From an uncultured Alphaproteobacteria bacterium (GTDB lineage Bacteria > Pseudomonadota > Alphaproteobacteria > GCA-2731375), in NCBI GenBank assembly GCA_951812805.1, contig CATOSZ010000003.1, positions 1,194,557-1,258,556 on the forward strand: a DNA stretch of 64,000 bases, given 5' to 3'. Under the pieces are notes generated by a model. That model made no database searches, was not told the origin of the DNA, and worked only from the letters and a program-made list of their open reading frames with translations. The position numbers and the translations under genes are program-made. This document shows, one piece after another, positions 1 to 8,957 of this stretch. Each line of letters starts with the position of its first letter. Position 1 is the stretch's first letter.

Positions 1-1065
1 CGCCGACAGCTTGACCGGCGTGCCGATGTTGCGCTGGCGGCCGGCCTTGGGATGCTCGACCTCGACCACCATGTCGCGGTCCAGCACATGGGGATCGTTG
101 AACACCTCGTCGTGATAGCGCACGGGGCCGGCGGGAATGTTCTCCGCATCCAGCTTGTCGAACCAGTTCTCCGTCGTATCGGTGATGAAGCGTTCCTGCA
201 GCAACGCCACCAGGGCCTTGTTGTTGGCGACCCGGTCGGCCTTGCTCTTGAAGCGGGGATCCTCGATCAGATGCTCGCAGCCGAGCACCGCGCAGGCCTT
301 GACCCAGAGATTGTGCTGCGCCGCACCCAGCACCAGCCAGCCGTTCTGCGTCTCGAAGACCTGGTAGGGGGAGGAGCCGCGGTGCTGCTGGCCGATGCGG
401 GTCGGCCGCTCGTTCGTGGCGAAATAACCGGCCGCCTCGTAGACGCATTTCGAGATCGCGCTTTCATACAGCGAGACGTCGACCTGCTGGCCTTCCCCGC
501 TGACCTCGCGCTGGGCGATGGCGGTAAGCACGCCGAAGGCCGCGAACATGCCGGCGCTGGTGTCCGAAATGGCGATCGGCAGGCGATGCGGCGGCCCGTC
601 CTCGTCGCCGGAGATCGCCATCAGGCCACTCATCGCCTGGGCCACCAGGTCGAAGCCGCCGCGCGGGCTGTAGGGACCGGTCTGCCCGAAGCCTGAGATC
701 GAGCAATAGACCAGCCGCGGATTGAGGGCGTGCATGTCGCCGTAGCCGAGGCCTAAGCGGTCCATCACGCCGGGGCGCGCATTCTCGACCAGGATGTCCG
801 CCTCGGCGATCAGCCGCTTCGCGACGTCGAGGTCTTCGGCATCCTTCAGGTTCAGCTCGATCGAGCGCTTGTTGCGGTTCCACAGCATGAAGGGCGCGCT
901 CTCACCCTCGATGAAAGGCGGCGTCTCGCGCAACACGTCGCCGGAGCCCGGCCGCTCGATCTTGATAACGTCGGCGCCCTGGTCCGCCAGCAGCATGCAG
1001 CAATAGGGCCCCGATAGATGGGTCGTGATGTCCACGACCTTCAAATGCGACAGTGCGCCCGGCAT
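1..1065 (-). CDS. CaiB/BaiF family CoA transferase (partial, C-terminus beyond the window)
   Basis: Class III (formyl-CoA transferase-like) CoA transferase, which moves CoA between acyl-CoA and a carboxylic acid in the cytoplasm. The N-terminus shows the family pattern: LSGPYCCMLLADQGADVIKIE near residues 17-37, the NRNKRSI segment, then GFGQTGPYSPRGGFD. The likely catalytic aspartate is D168 in AISDTSAG, matching the Asp of the family. The start at 1065 has a strong upstream GGAGGAAGG Shine-Dalgarno sequence. The gene runs off the left edge after about 355 codons, so the last 40-50 residues are missing. It is divergent from the chemoreceptor at 1201. Substrate cannot be told from sequence. 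A second family member lies at 52740-53978. Confidence 0.93.
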   Translation of the reverse strand, partial: MPGALSHLKVVDITTHLSGPYCCMLLADQGADVIKIERPGSGDVLRETPPFIEGESAPFMLWNRNKRSIELNLKDAEDLDVAKRLIAEADILVENARPGVMDRLGLGYGDMHALNPRLVYCSISGFGQTGPYSPRGGFDLVAQAMSGLMAISGDEDGPPHRLPIAISDTSAGMFAAFGVLTAIAQREVSGEGQQVDVSLYESAISKCVYEAAGYFATNERPTRIGQQHRGSSPYQVFETQNGWLVLGAAQHNLWVKACAVLGCEHLIEDPRFKSKADRVANNKALVALLQERFITDTTENWFDKLDAENIPAGPVRYHDEVFNDPHVLDRDMVVEVEHPKAGRQRNIGTPVKLSA

Positions 1066-1200
1066 CGGCCTTCCTCCTCCCGTTCAAATGGCCGGGCATC
1101 ATAGCGGGGCGGCGACGGGCCATCGAATCTGATTCATAAAATCTTGAACGTTACACATCCATAATGGGCAACTCTGGAAAGCAAGAGACTTAATCGGGCC

Positions 1201-3237
1201 ATGAACTTCTCACATCACTCCATCGTCTGGCGGCTGATCCTGCCGATCCCCGCCGCAGTCATGATCCTGGTTGCCGGCCTCTGGTTCTGGTTGCCGGAAC
1301 GGGTCGGCAACGACGTCACCGAGGCGACCATCGCATCGGCCACACAGACGGCGAACCAGTTCAAGACGATCCGCGGCTATTACACCAAGAACGTCATCAA
1401 GAAGGCGGTGAAGAACGGTAGCCTGAAGCCCTCCTTCGACCATGCGAAGGAAGCGAACGGCATCCCGCTGCCCGCGACGTTGATCCACGATTTGAGCAAG
1501 CAGCTGGAGAAGCGCGACACCCGGGTCGCCCTCTATAGCGCCTTCCCCTTCCCGGTTCGGGGCGAACGAAAACTCGACGACTTCCAGCGCAGCGCCTGGC
1601 AGGCGTTGAGCGCGGACCCCGACGCGGTGGTCCATCGCCGGGTCGAGGTCGACGGCCGCCCGATGATCCGGGTCGCCATCGCGGACCGGATGGTGGCGGA
1701 CGCCTGCGTCAATTGCCACAACACGCACCCCGCCTCGCCCAAGACGGACTGGAAACTCGGCGATGTGCGCGGCGTGCTCGAAGTCGCGAGTTTCATCGAC
1801 GGGCCGCTCGCCGCCGGCGGAAATTTGTCGGAGACGATCATCCTCGCGGTTATCGGCGCGGGTGTCTTGCTGACCTTGATCAGCCTGATCCTCGCACGCC
1901 GGGTCGCCGGCCCGGTCGGCCAGCTCGCCGGCGCGATCAGCGCGCTCGGCGCGGGCGATACCACCCAGCGGGTCGAGTTCGCACACCGCCGCGACGAGAT
2001 CGGCACCATCGCCCGCGCGCTCGACGGCCTGCGACGCTCCCTGATCGAGGTCTTCCGGCTGAAGACCATGATCGACGAGATGCCGATCAACGTCATGACC
2101 TGCGACGCCAAGGACGATATGAGAATCGACTATGTCAACAAATCGGGCCTCGCCTCCCTGCGCACCCTGCAGCCCGACCTGGCGATGCCGGCGGACGAGG
2201 CCAAAGGAACGCGGATCGGCGCGTTGGGGCTGGTCGCGCGCGGCGACACCCTGAACAGCGAACTCGGCGAGCCTGAGACCATGGCGCCGCGCGAACGATC
2301 CCGTCTCGGCGCGGAGACCCTCGACATTCGCTATTCGCCGATCCGCGATGCCGAAGGCGGGTATCTCGGGCCGATGGTGACCTGGCAACTCGTCACGCGG
2401 GAGGAAAGCCTCGCCCAGGACTTCGACCAGAATGTGAAGGGCGTGGTGGCCGGCCTGTCCGCCGCCGCCCGACAGATGCAGGACACGGCGGAAGCCATGT
2501 CGCGCACCTCCGCCGAGGCGGGCGACATGGCGGGCCGTGTCACCCAGGCCTCGGGCGATACCAGTGGCAACGTCCAGACCGTCGCCTCCGCCTCCGAACA
2601 GCTGTCCGCCTCGATCCAGGAAATCTCCGGCCAGGTCGCGAGTTCGGCCAACGTCGCGGAAGGCGCGAGCCAGGCGACGGAAGAGGCGACCCGGCGGGTT
2701 CAAGGCCTGGTCGACGCCTCCGAGCGGATCGGCCAGGTCGTCGACCTCATCAACGACATCGCCAACCAGACCAACCTGCTGGCGCTCAATGCGACCATCG
2801 AAGCCGCCCGGGCCGGCGAGGCGGGCAAGGGCTTCGCCGTCGTCGCCGCGGAGGTCAAGAATCTGGCCAGCCAGACGGCGCGCGCGACCGAGGATATCGC
2901 CGAGCAAATCGCCGGCATCCAAGGTGCGACGGGCGAAGCGGTGCGGGCGATCGAGGACATTTCGGGCACCATCGATCGGTTGAACGAGATTTCGTCGGTG
3001 GTCGCCACGGCGATTCGCGAACAGAGCACGGCGACCAGCGAAATCAGTGCCAGCGCGCAGGCCGCCGCCGACGGCACGGTCACGGTCGACGAGGCGACCG
3101 GTGGATTGAGCGAAGCGACCACTGTCGTTGGTCGCTCGGCCGGCGAGGTGTTGGACGCCAGCCGCGATCTCGCCCGCCAGGCCGAGTCGCTGCAAGGCGA
3201 GGTCGAGCGCTTCTTGACGGAAATGCGCGCCGCTTGA
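1201..3237 (+). CDS. Methyl-accepting chemotaxis protein with a haem-type (DUF3365/Tll0287-like) sensor domain
   Basis: Inner-membrane chemoreceptor of 678 residues. A first transmembrane helix lies at about residues 10-30. The periplasmic sensor region (about 31-207) carries a CVNCH motif at residues 169-173, the CxxCH covalent haem-binding signature, followed by NTHP as in Tll0287/DUF3365 sensors. A second transmembrane helix (about 208-232) leads to a HAMP domain (about 233-283), a PAS-like segment (about 290-390) and a C-terminal MCP signalling hairpin (about 410-678) with the conserved tip [20 protein letters not shown]. It should pass a periplasmic redox or gas signal to CheA/CheW. No che genes are adjacent, so it acts as an orphan receptor here. 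Ligand and haem loading are inferred. Confidence 0.93.
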   Translation: MNFSHHSIVWRLILPIPAAVMILVAGLWFWLPERVGNDVTEATIASATQTANQFKTIRGYYTKNVIKKAVKNGSLKPSFDHAKEANGIPLPATLIHDLSKQLEKRDTRVALYSAFPFPVRGERKLDDFQRSAWQALSADPDAVVHRRVEVDGRPMIRVAIADRMVADACVNCHNTHPASPKTDWKLGDVRGVLEVASFIDGPLAAGGNLSETIILAVIGAGVLLTLISLILARRVAGPVGQLAGAISALGAGDTTQRVEFAHRRDEIGTIARALDGLRRSLIEVFRLKTMIDEMPINVMTCDAKDDMRIDYVNKSGLASLRTLQPDLAMPADEAKGTRIGALGLVARGDTLNSELGEPETMAPRERSRLGAETLDIRYSPIRDAEGGYLGPMVTWQLVTREESLAQDFDQNVKGVVAGLSAAARQMQDTAEAMSRTSAEAGDMAGRVTQASGDTSGNVQTVASASEQLSASIQEISGQVASSANVAEGASQATEEATRRVQGLVDASERIGQVVDLINDIANQTNLLALNATIEAARAGEAGKGFAVVAAEVKNLASQTARATEDIAEQIAGIQGATGEAVRAIEDISGTIDRLNEISSVVATAIREQSTATSEISASAQAAADGTVTVDEATGGLSEATTVVGRSAGEVLDASRDLARQAESLQGEVERFLTEMRAA

Positions 3238-3438
3238 GGCCGCCCGCCAACGTCGCGTCGTCGGACACCGCCATGAGGTGCAACGCGAGGTTGCCATTCC
3301 CTACCATTCGGCGGTACACCAGACGTGGTGCCGGAGCCCCCTGTGGCTGGGCGAAGCGCGCGAGGGGCAGGACCGCTCGTTCGTGTGTCCCGCGGAAGAC
3401 GTGAGCCGTGCCGGTACCGCGTGAAGTGGCGAAGAAAC

Positions 3439-3888
3439 ATGGCGGCTAAGATTTCACCCGAGGCCGCGGCGGAGATCCTGGAGACCATCTCTCAGATCTC
3501 CTATAGCCTTGGTTTTTCGGGCGGCCTCAGGCCGACCCAATGGACGGCGCTGCGGTTCTTCGCGAACACGGAGGAGCGTGCGCGTACCGTCGGCAATTTC
3601 GCGCGCTACAACAAAACATCCCCGTCGAGTGCCTCGCAAACCATCAATGCGCTGGTCGCCCGCAACCTTCTGGAACGCGTGCAGGTCGAAGTCGACCGGC
3701 GAAGCCATCGCCTGGGCGTCACGGCCGAAGGACGGAAGATGCTGCGCTCCGATCCGCTGGGCCATCTGGTCGAAGCGATCAAGGAAATGCCGGAAGACCA
3801 ACGCTTCGATCTCGCCGACCATCTCCAGTTTCTGTTGATCCGCATGCTCGACCGCTTCGAAGAGGGCAAGGGCAAGCCGTCCGACTGA
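3439..3888 (+). CDS. MarR-family winged-helix transcriptional regulator
   Basis: A 149-residue protein with the MarR layout: N-terminal dimerisation helix, a helix-turn-helix region ([21 protein letters not shown], about residues 55-76), then the wing segment [19 protein letters not shown]. The open frame extends upstream to 3325, but that extension is Arg/Pro-rich and unlike the family, so the ATG at 3439 is preferred (a GTG at 3421 is also possible). It lies between the chemoreceptor and leuC, 64 bp before the latter. It may regulate neighbours or itself; the ligand is unknown. Confidence 0.85.
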   Translation: MAAKISPEAAAEILETISQISYSLGFSGGLRPTQWTALRFFANTEERARTVGNFARYNKTSPSSASQTINALVARNLLERVQVEVDRRSHRLGVTAEGRKMLRSDPLGHLVEAIKEMPEDQRFDLADHLQFLLIRMLDRFEEGKGKPSD

Positions 3889-3952
3889 CGACGGCTGGTC
3901 GTATCCCCGTCCTTCCACCGTTTCACCACGCGAGAGAGGGCCAGCGCCGGCC

Positions 3953-5362
3953 ATGGGACGAACGCTTTTCGACAAGATCTGGGACGATCACGTCGTCCAC
4001 GCCCGCGAGGACGGCACCGACTTGCTCTACGTCGACCGGCACCTCACCCACGATCTGCACTTTCGCGCCTTCGCCAAACTCGAAGCGGCCGGCCGTCACC
4101 TGAGGGAGCCGGACAAGCTGATCGCCGTCCCGGACCACAGCGTGCCGACGACGGCGAAGACCGTCGCCGACATCCCGCCAGGCGAGATGCGCGAGGCCGT
4201 CGAAGTGCTGGCGGCGGCGGCCGACCGGCTCGGCTTCACTCACTTCCCGCTGACCGATCCGCGCCATGGCATCGTGCATGTGATCGGACCGGAACAGGGC
4301 CTCACGCTGCCGGGCATCTTCCTCGTCTGCGGGGATTCCCACACCTCGACTCACGGCGCGCTCGGCTGCATCTCGCTCGGCATCGGGGCGACGGAGATCC
4401 AGCACGTGCTGGCGACGCAGACGCTCTGGCAGCGCCGGCCGAAGCGAATGCGCGTTACCGTCACCGGCGCACTTCGCCCCGGTGTCACCGCGAAGGACGT
4501 GATCCTCGCCACCATCGCCCGGATCGGGACCGCCGGCGGTACCGGCCACGCCATCGAGTATGCCGGGCCGGTGATCGACGCAATGTCGGTCGAGGGGCGG
4601 ATGACGGTGTGCAACATGACCATCGAGGCGGGCGCCCGCTCCGGCCTCGTCGCGCCGGACGAAAAGACCTTCGCCTATTGCCGGGGTCGCCCCTTCGCGC
4701 CGGAGGGCGGTGCCTGGGACGCAGCACTCGCCCACTGGCGAACGCTGCGAAGCGATTCCGATGCCGTCTTCGACACGGAGGTCGAGATCGACGGCAGCGA
4801 AATCGCGCCGATGGTGACCTGGGGCAACAGCCCGCAATGGGCGACGGCGGTAACGGGGCGAGTGCCGGACCCGGGCGAAGCGGGGGACGCGACGACGGCG
4901 GAGACGATGCGGGCGGCCCTCGACTACATGGATCTACGGGCCGGAATGGCGCTTTCCGACATCGCGGTCGACAAGGTCTTCATCGGTTCCTGCACCAACA
5001 GCCGGATCGAGGATCTGCGCCTCGCCGCCCGGGTCGCCCGGGGCCGGCGCGCCGTCGTGCCGACCCTGGTGGTGCCCGGCTCCGGCTTGGTGAAGCTGCA
5101 GGCGGAGGCGGAAGGCCTCGACGACGTTTTCCGCGCGGCCGGTATGGAGTTGCGGGAGCCCGGCTGCTCGATGTGCGTCGGCATGAACGGCGACATGCTG
5201 CAGCCGGGCGAGCGGTCCGCCTCGACCTCGAACCGCAACTTCCGCGGCCGCCAGGGACCCGGCAGCCGCACCCACCTGGTCAGCCCCGCGAGCGCCGCCG
5301 CCGCCGCCGTCACCGGCCGCTTCGCCGACGTCCGCGACCTGCTGGAGGAGGACGACGCATGA
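3953..5362 (+). CDS. leuC: 3-isopropylmalate dehydratase large subunit (LeuC-type aconitase-family hydro-lyase)
   Basis: Catalyses, with the small subunit, isomerisation of 2-isopropylmalate to 3-isopropylmalate in leucine synthesis. The 469 residues match the usual LeuC length. The three cysteine ligands of the [4Fe-4S] cluster are visible at C347 (GSCTNSR) and C405/C408 (CSMC). The active-site motif [12 protein letters not shown] is near residue 128. The stop overlaps the leuD start (ATGA), indicating translational coupling. Some alphaproteobacteria carry LeuCD paralogues acting on other malate-type substrates. With no leuA or leuB nearby, such a role cannot be excluded. Confidence 0.93.
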   Translation: MGRTLFDKIWDDHVVHAREDGTDLLYVDRHLTHDLHFRAFAKLEAAGRHLREPDKLIAVPDHSVPTTAKTVADIPPGEMREAVEVLAAAADRLGFTHFPLTDPRHGIVHVIGPEQGLTLPGIFLVCGDSHTSTHGALGCISLGIGATEIQHVLATQTLWQRRPKRMRVTVTGALRPGVTAKDVILATIARIGTAGGTGHAIEYAGPVIDAMSVEGRMTVCNMTIEAGARSGLVAPDEKTFAYCRGRPFAPEGGAWDAALAHWRTLRSDSDAVFDTEVEIDGSEIAPMVTWGNSPQWATAVTGRVPDPGEAGDATTAETMRAALDYMDLRAGMALSDIAVDKVFIGSCTNSRIEDLRLAARVARGRRAVVPTLVVPGSGLVKLQAEAEGLDDVFRAAGMELREPGCSMCVGMNGDMLQPGERSASTSNRNFRGRQGPGSRTHLVSPASAAAAAVTGRFADVRDLLEEDDA

Positions 5363-5985
5363 GCACCCGGACGGGGCCCGAGCCCTTCACCACCTTCGCC
5401 GCGCCCGCCCTGCCGATCGACATCGCCAACTGCGATACGGACCAGATCATCCCGGCCCGCTTTCTGCGCCGGGCCGACGACGATCCCGAGTACCACCGCT
5501 TCCTCCTGCACGACCTGCGCTTCGATGCCGTGGGCGGCGAGACCGACTTCATCTACAACCGCGAACCCTACCGCGGGGCGCGAATTCTCGTGGCGGACAT
5601 CAATTGGGGCTGCGGCTCCAGCCGGGAGAACGCGGTGACGGCCCTGCTGGCCAACGGCTTTCGCTGCGTTATCGCCCCGTCGATCGCCGACATCCATTAT
5701 GCCAACTGCGTGCGCAATGGTGTGCTGCCCGTCCGCCTCGACGCCGCCGCCTGCGCGACGTTGCGCGCGCAACTGCACGCCAATCCGGGGGCGGAAATCG
5801 CCGTCGACCTCGAAAGCCAGTCACTCAGCGGGCCGGACCAGACCCGCTACGACTTCGAGATCGACGGCTTCGACAAGCATCGCCTGCGGCACGGCCTGGA
5901 CGACATCGCCATGACGCTCGAGCACGCCGATGAGATCGACGGCTTTCGCGCGGACTATGGCGCGCGGCGGCCCTGGCTGGGTTGA
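5359..5985 (+). CDS. leuD: 3-isopropylmalate dehydratase small subunit
   Basis: The 208-residue swivel-domain partner of LeuC. Recognisable features are [15 protein letters not shown] near residue 24, which is the small-subunit substrate-loop region, and [11 protein letters not shown] near residue 82, the GSSRE signature. The ATG overlaps the leuC stop by 4 nt, fixing the start. It ends 3 bp before the convergent stop of the small gene at 5989, so there is no room for a separate terminator. Confidence 0.94.
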   Translation: MSTRTGPEPFTTFAAPALPIDIANCDTDQIIPARFLRRADDDPEYHRFLLHDLRFDAVGGETDFIYNREPYRGARILVADINWGCGSSRENAVTALLANGFRCVIAPSIADIHYANCVRNGVLPVRLDAAACATLRAQLHANPGAEIAVDLESQSLSGPDQTRYDFEIDGFDKHRLRHGLDDIAMTLEHADEIDGFRADYGARRPWLG

Positions 5986-5988
5986 GGT

Positions 5989-6303
5989 TCAGGCACCGCG
6001 ACGCGCCTTGATGCCCTCCCACACGGGACGGAAATCGTAGGTCGGATAGAACTCGGTGCGGAAGGCGCCCCAGGCGCGCTGTTCGATCGCCAGGTTGACC
6101 TCGCGCAGCTTCGCCGCCGGCAGGCGCAGCGTCGCGACCTGGCCGATGCCCATCATCACGTACCACGAGACGACCTCGACCCCCGCCGGCGGGAAGCCGT
6201 CCCAGAAGCCCGTCGCCTCCAATTCCTCGTTGATCCGGGCAAGCGGTTTGGACTGATCGTGCCGCAGCATGACGGTCAGCATCATCGTGTCGTCGGCGCT
6301 CAT
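5989..6303 (-). CDS. Conserved hypothetical protein, about 104 residues
   Basis: A small soluble protein beginning [19 protein letters not shown]. It has no signal peptide or membrane helix. The centre is hydrophobic ([21 protein letters not shown]), followed by an acidic/aromatic tail ([17 protein letters not shown]). Alternating strands and helices suggest a ferredoxin-like or dimeric alpha/beta-barrel fold, but this is only an impression. The open frame continues upstream to 6441; the ATG at 6303 is preferred because the extension is poorly conserved in character and overlaps the typA leader. I do not recognise a characterised function. Confidence 0.75.
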   Translation of the reverse strand: MSADDTMMLTVMLRHDQSKPLARINEELEATGFWDGFPPAGVEVVSWYVMMGIGQVATLRLPAAKLREVNLAIEQRAWGAFRTEFYPTYDFRPVWEGIKARRGA

Positions 6304-6394
6304 CGGCTTTTCCTTGTCGCTATCGCTGGACCGGGGCGGCCGGCGGGTGTATCCCATCCGCCGTACCTCATCCTCACAATACAGATCGGCGCCC

Positions 6395-8218
6395 ATGTCG
6401 CTCCGCAATATCGCGATCATCGCGCATGTCGACCACGGCAAGACAACCCTGGTCGACGCGCTCTTCCGCCAATCGGGCGCCGTGCGCGCGAACCAGCGCG
6501 TCGCCGAACGGGCGATGGACTACAACGACCTGGAGCGGGAGCGTGGCATCACCATCCTCTCGAAGTGCACTTCGGTCGACTGGCGCGGCACCCGGGTCAA
6601 CATCGTCGACACACCCGGCCATCAGGACTTCGGCGGCGAGGTCGAGCGCATCCTCGACATGGTCGACGGCGTCCTGCTGCTGGTCGACGCGGCCGAGGGA
6701 CCGATGCCGCAGACCAAGTTCGTGCTGCAGAAGGCGCTGGCGCTGGGCCTCCGCCCGATCGTCGTCGTCAACAAGGTCGACCGGGCCGACCAGCGCGCCG
6801 AAGTGGTGCTGGGCGAGGTCTTCGACCTCTTCGCCCTGCTGGACGCGAGCGAAGAACAGCTGGACTTCACCGCCCTCTTCGCCTCCGCCCGCGACGGCTG
6901 GGCGAGCACGGAGGCCGATGGGCCGCGCGAGGATCTAGCACCACTGTTCGCGGCGATCCTCGATGCCGTGCCGCCGCCCTCCGTCGACGCGGACGCCCCC
7001 TTCGCCATGCTCGCCAGCCTGCTGGAACTCGACCCCTATTTGGGCCGCGTGCTGACCGGGCGCGTCTCCGCCGGCCGCCTGCGCGTCAACGAGACGATCC
7101 ATGCCCTGGCACCCGACGGCACCAAGACCGACGCGGCGCGGGTCACCAAACTGCTGAGCTATCAGGGGCTGGAGCGGGTTCCGGTCGAGGAGGTCAGCGC
7201 CGGCGATATCGTCGCCATTGCCGGCCTGCCGGTCGCCACCGTTGCCGACAGTCTGGTCGCCGCCGGCGTGACGACCGCCCTCCCCGCCCGTCCGATCGAC
7301 GCGCCAACCCTGGCGATGACCTTCGCCATCAACGACGGCCCCTTCGCCGGGCGCGACGGCAACAAGGTCACCAGCCGGGTCATTCGCGACCGCCTGCTGC
7401 GCGAGGCCGAGGGCAATGTCGCCATCCGTGTCACCGAGACGTCGGAGGCCGATGCCTTCGAGGTGGCGGGCCGGGGCGAGCTGCAGCTGGGCGTGTTGAT
7501 CGAGACCATGCGCCGTGAGGGCTATGAACTCACCATCAGCCGGCCGCGCGTGCTGGTGCGCGAGGGCGAGGGCGGGCTGGAGGAACCAGTCGAAGAGGTC
7601 CAGATCGACGTCGACGAGGGCCATTCCGGCGTCGTCGTCGAGAGCATGAGCGAGCGCAAGGCGGAGCTGCGGGATATGCGGCCCTCCGGGGGCGGCAAGA
7701 CCCGGCTCATCTTCCACGCGCCGAGCCGCGGGCTGATCGGCTATCACGGCCAGTTCCTGACCGAAACACGTGGCACCGGGATCATGCACCGCTCCGTCGC
7801 CGGCTACGCGCCTTATCGCGGGCAGATCCAGGACCGACGCGAGGGCACGCTGGTCTCCACCGGCCAGGGCAAAGCGGTGGCCTATGCGCTCTGGAACCTG
7901 GAGGCGCGCGGCCAGCTCTTCATCGCGCCGGGCGAGGAGGTCTATCCCGGCATGGTGATCGGCGAAAACGCGCGCCAGGGCGACATGGAGGTCAATCCGC
8001 TGAAGGCCAAGCAGCTGACCAACATCCGCGCCGCCGGCAAGGACGACGCGGTGCGCCTGACCCCGCCGCTGCGCCTGTCCCTGGAGGCCGCGCTCGCCTA
8101 CATCTCGGAGGATGAGTTGGTCGAGGTCACGCCCGGCCACCTTCGCCTGCGCAAGCGCCACCTGGATCCGCACGAGCGCCGCCGCGAGCGCCGCCGCGCC
8201 CAGGCGATGGAGGTATAG
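6395..8218 (+). CDS. typA: Translational GTPase TypA/BipA
   Basis: Ribosome-associated GTPase of the EF-G superfamily, involved in 50S assembly and stress or low-temperature adaptation. The 607 residues equal the family norm. The start at 6395 gives the canonical N-terminus [19 protein letters not shown] (G1 P-loop). [12 protein letters not shown] is G3 and VVNKVDR is G4. EF-G-like domains II, III and V follow, then the BipA-specific C-terminal domain ending in [14 protein letters not shown]. The longer frame from 6269 adds a non-conserved stretch and is rejected. It is divergent from the small gene at 5989-6303. Confidence 0.97.
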   Translation: MSLRNIAIIAHVDHGKTTLVDALFRQSGAVRANQRVAERAMDYNDLERERGITILSKCTSVDWRGTRVNIVDTPGHQDFGGEVERILDMVDGVLLLVDAAEGPMPQTKFVLQKALALGLRPIVVVNKVDRADQRAEVVLGEVFDLFALLDASEEQLDFTALFASARDGWASTEADGPREDLAPLFAAILDAVPPPSVDADAPFAMLASLLELDPYLGRVLTGRVSAGRLRVNETIHALAPDGTKTDAARVTKLLSYQGLERVPVEEVSAGDIVAIAGLPVATVADSLVAAGVTTALPARPIDAPTLAMTFAINDGPFAGRDGNKVTSRVIRDRLLREAEGNVAIRVTETSEADAFEVAGRGELQLGVLIETMRREGYELTISRPRVLVREGEGGLEEPVEEVQIDVDEGHSGVVVESMSERKAELRDMRPSGGGKTRLIFHAPSRGLIGYHGQFLTETRGTGIMHRSVAGYAPYRGQIQDRREGTLVSTGQGKAVAYALWNLEARGQLFIAPGEEVYPGMVIGENARQGDMEVNPLKAKQLTNIRAAGKDDAVRLTPPLRLSLEAALAYISEDELVEVTPGHLRLRKRHLDPHERRRERRRAQAMEV

Positions 8219-8234
8219 ACGGAAACCCCGGGCC

Positions 8235-8957
8235 ATGACGACGCATGAACTCGGCGATCTCGCCGCCACCTATTGGTCGGACCTGCTGGCCTTCGGCGTC
8301 TGGCTCGCCTGCTGGTTCGGCTATCTCCACTACACGGAACGCACGGGCCGGGCCGGGCGAAACCTGATCGACGAGATGGCCGCACAACGCGCGATCTGGA
8401 TGCGCGGCATGCTGGGCCGCGACAATCGGATCCTGGATATCCAGATCGTGCGCAGCGCGGTGCAGACGGCGCAGTTCTTCGCCTCCACTTCGCTGCTGGT
8501 GGTCGCCGGCCTGCTGACGGTTTTGGGCGCCTCCGACGCGGCGATCCAGGTGGTCGAGGACCTGCCTTTCGCCGAGGTCACCAGCCGCACGCTCTGGGAG
8601 ATCAAGGTCCTCGCCCTGGCGACGGTCTTCGTCTACGCCTTCTTCAAGTTCATGTGGTCGGTCAGGCAGTACAACTACTGCGCCGTGCTGATCGGCGGCG
8701 CCGCACCCCTCGACCGGCTGCCGGAGGGCTCCGAACAGTCGGCCGACGACATCGCCTGGGTCGCCACGCTGGCGGCCAAGCATTCCAACCACGGCACCCG
8801 GGCCTATTACTTCGGCTTCGCCCTGCTGACCTGGTTCCTCCATCCCCTTGCCGTGCTGCCGGCGACGCTGTGGGTCGTCGCCGTGATCTGGCGCCGCGAA
8901 CACCGCTCGAAGACCCTCGCGCGGCTGCGCGCCCTGGCGGAACGCTCGGAAGATTAG
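8235..8957 (+). CDS. DUF599-family inner-membrane protein
   Basis: A 240-residue integral membrane protein with about four hydrophobic helices (about residues 16-35, 78-100, 118-140 and 195-220). It resembles the DUF599 (PF04654) family: RNLIDEMAAQRAIWMRGMLGRDNRI after the first helix, FFASTSLLVVAGLL in the second, and YYFGFALLTWFLHP near the end. The family has no established biochemical function. It starts 16 bp after typA and may be cotranscribed with it. It overlaps the stop of the convergent gene at 8954 by 4 bp. Confidence 0.85.
   Translation: MTTHELGDLAATYWSDLLAFGVWLACWFGYLHYTERTGRAGRNLIDEMAAQRAIWMRGMLGRDNRILDIQIVRSAVQTAQFFASTSLLVVAGLLTVLGASDAAIQVVEDLPFAEVTSRTLWEIKVLALATVFVYAFFKFMWSVRQYNYCAVLIGGAAPLDRLPEGSEQSADDIAWVATLAAKHSNHGTRAYYFGFALLTWFLHPLAVLPATLWVVAVIWRREHRSKTLARLRALAERSED

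Noticed and set aside
1210..3297. 695-codon open frame on the minus strand across the chemoreceptor
   Set aside because: GC-rich antisense shadow; Arg/Gly/Asp-rich composition with no domain, while the plus strand encodes a complete MCP.
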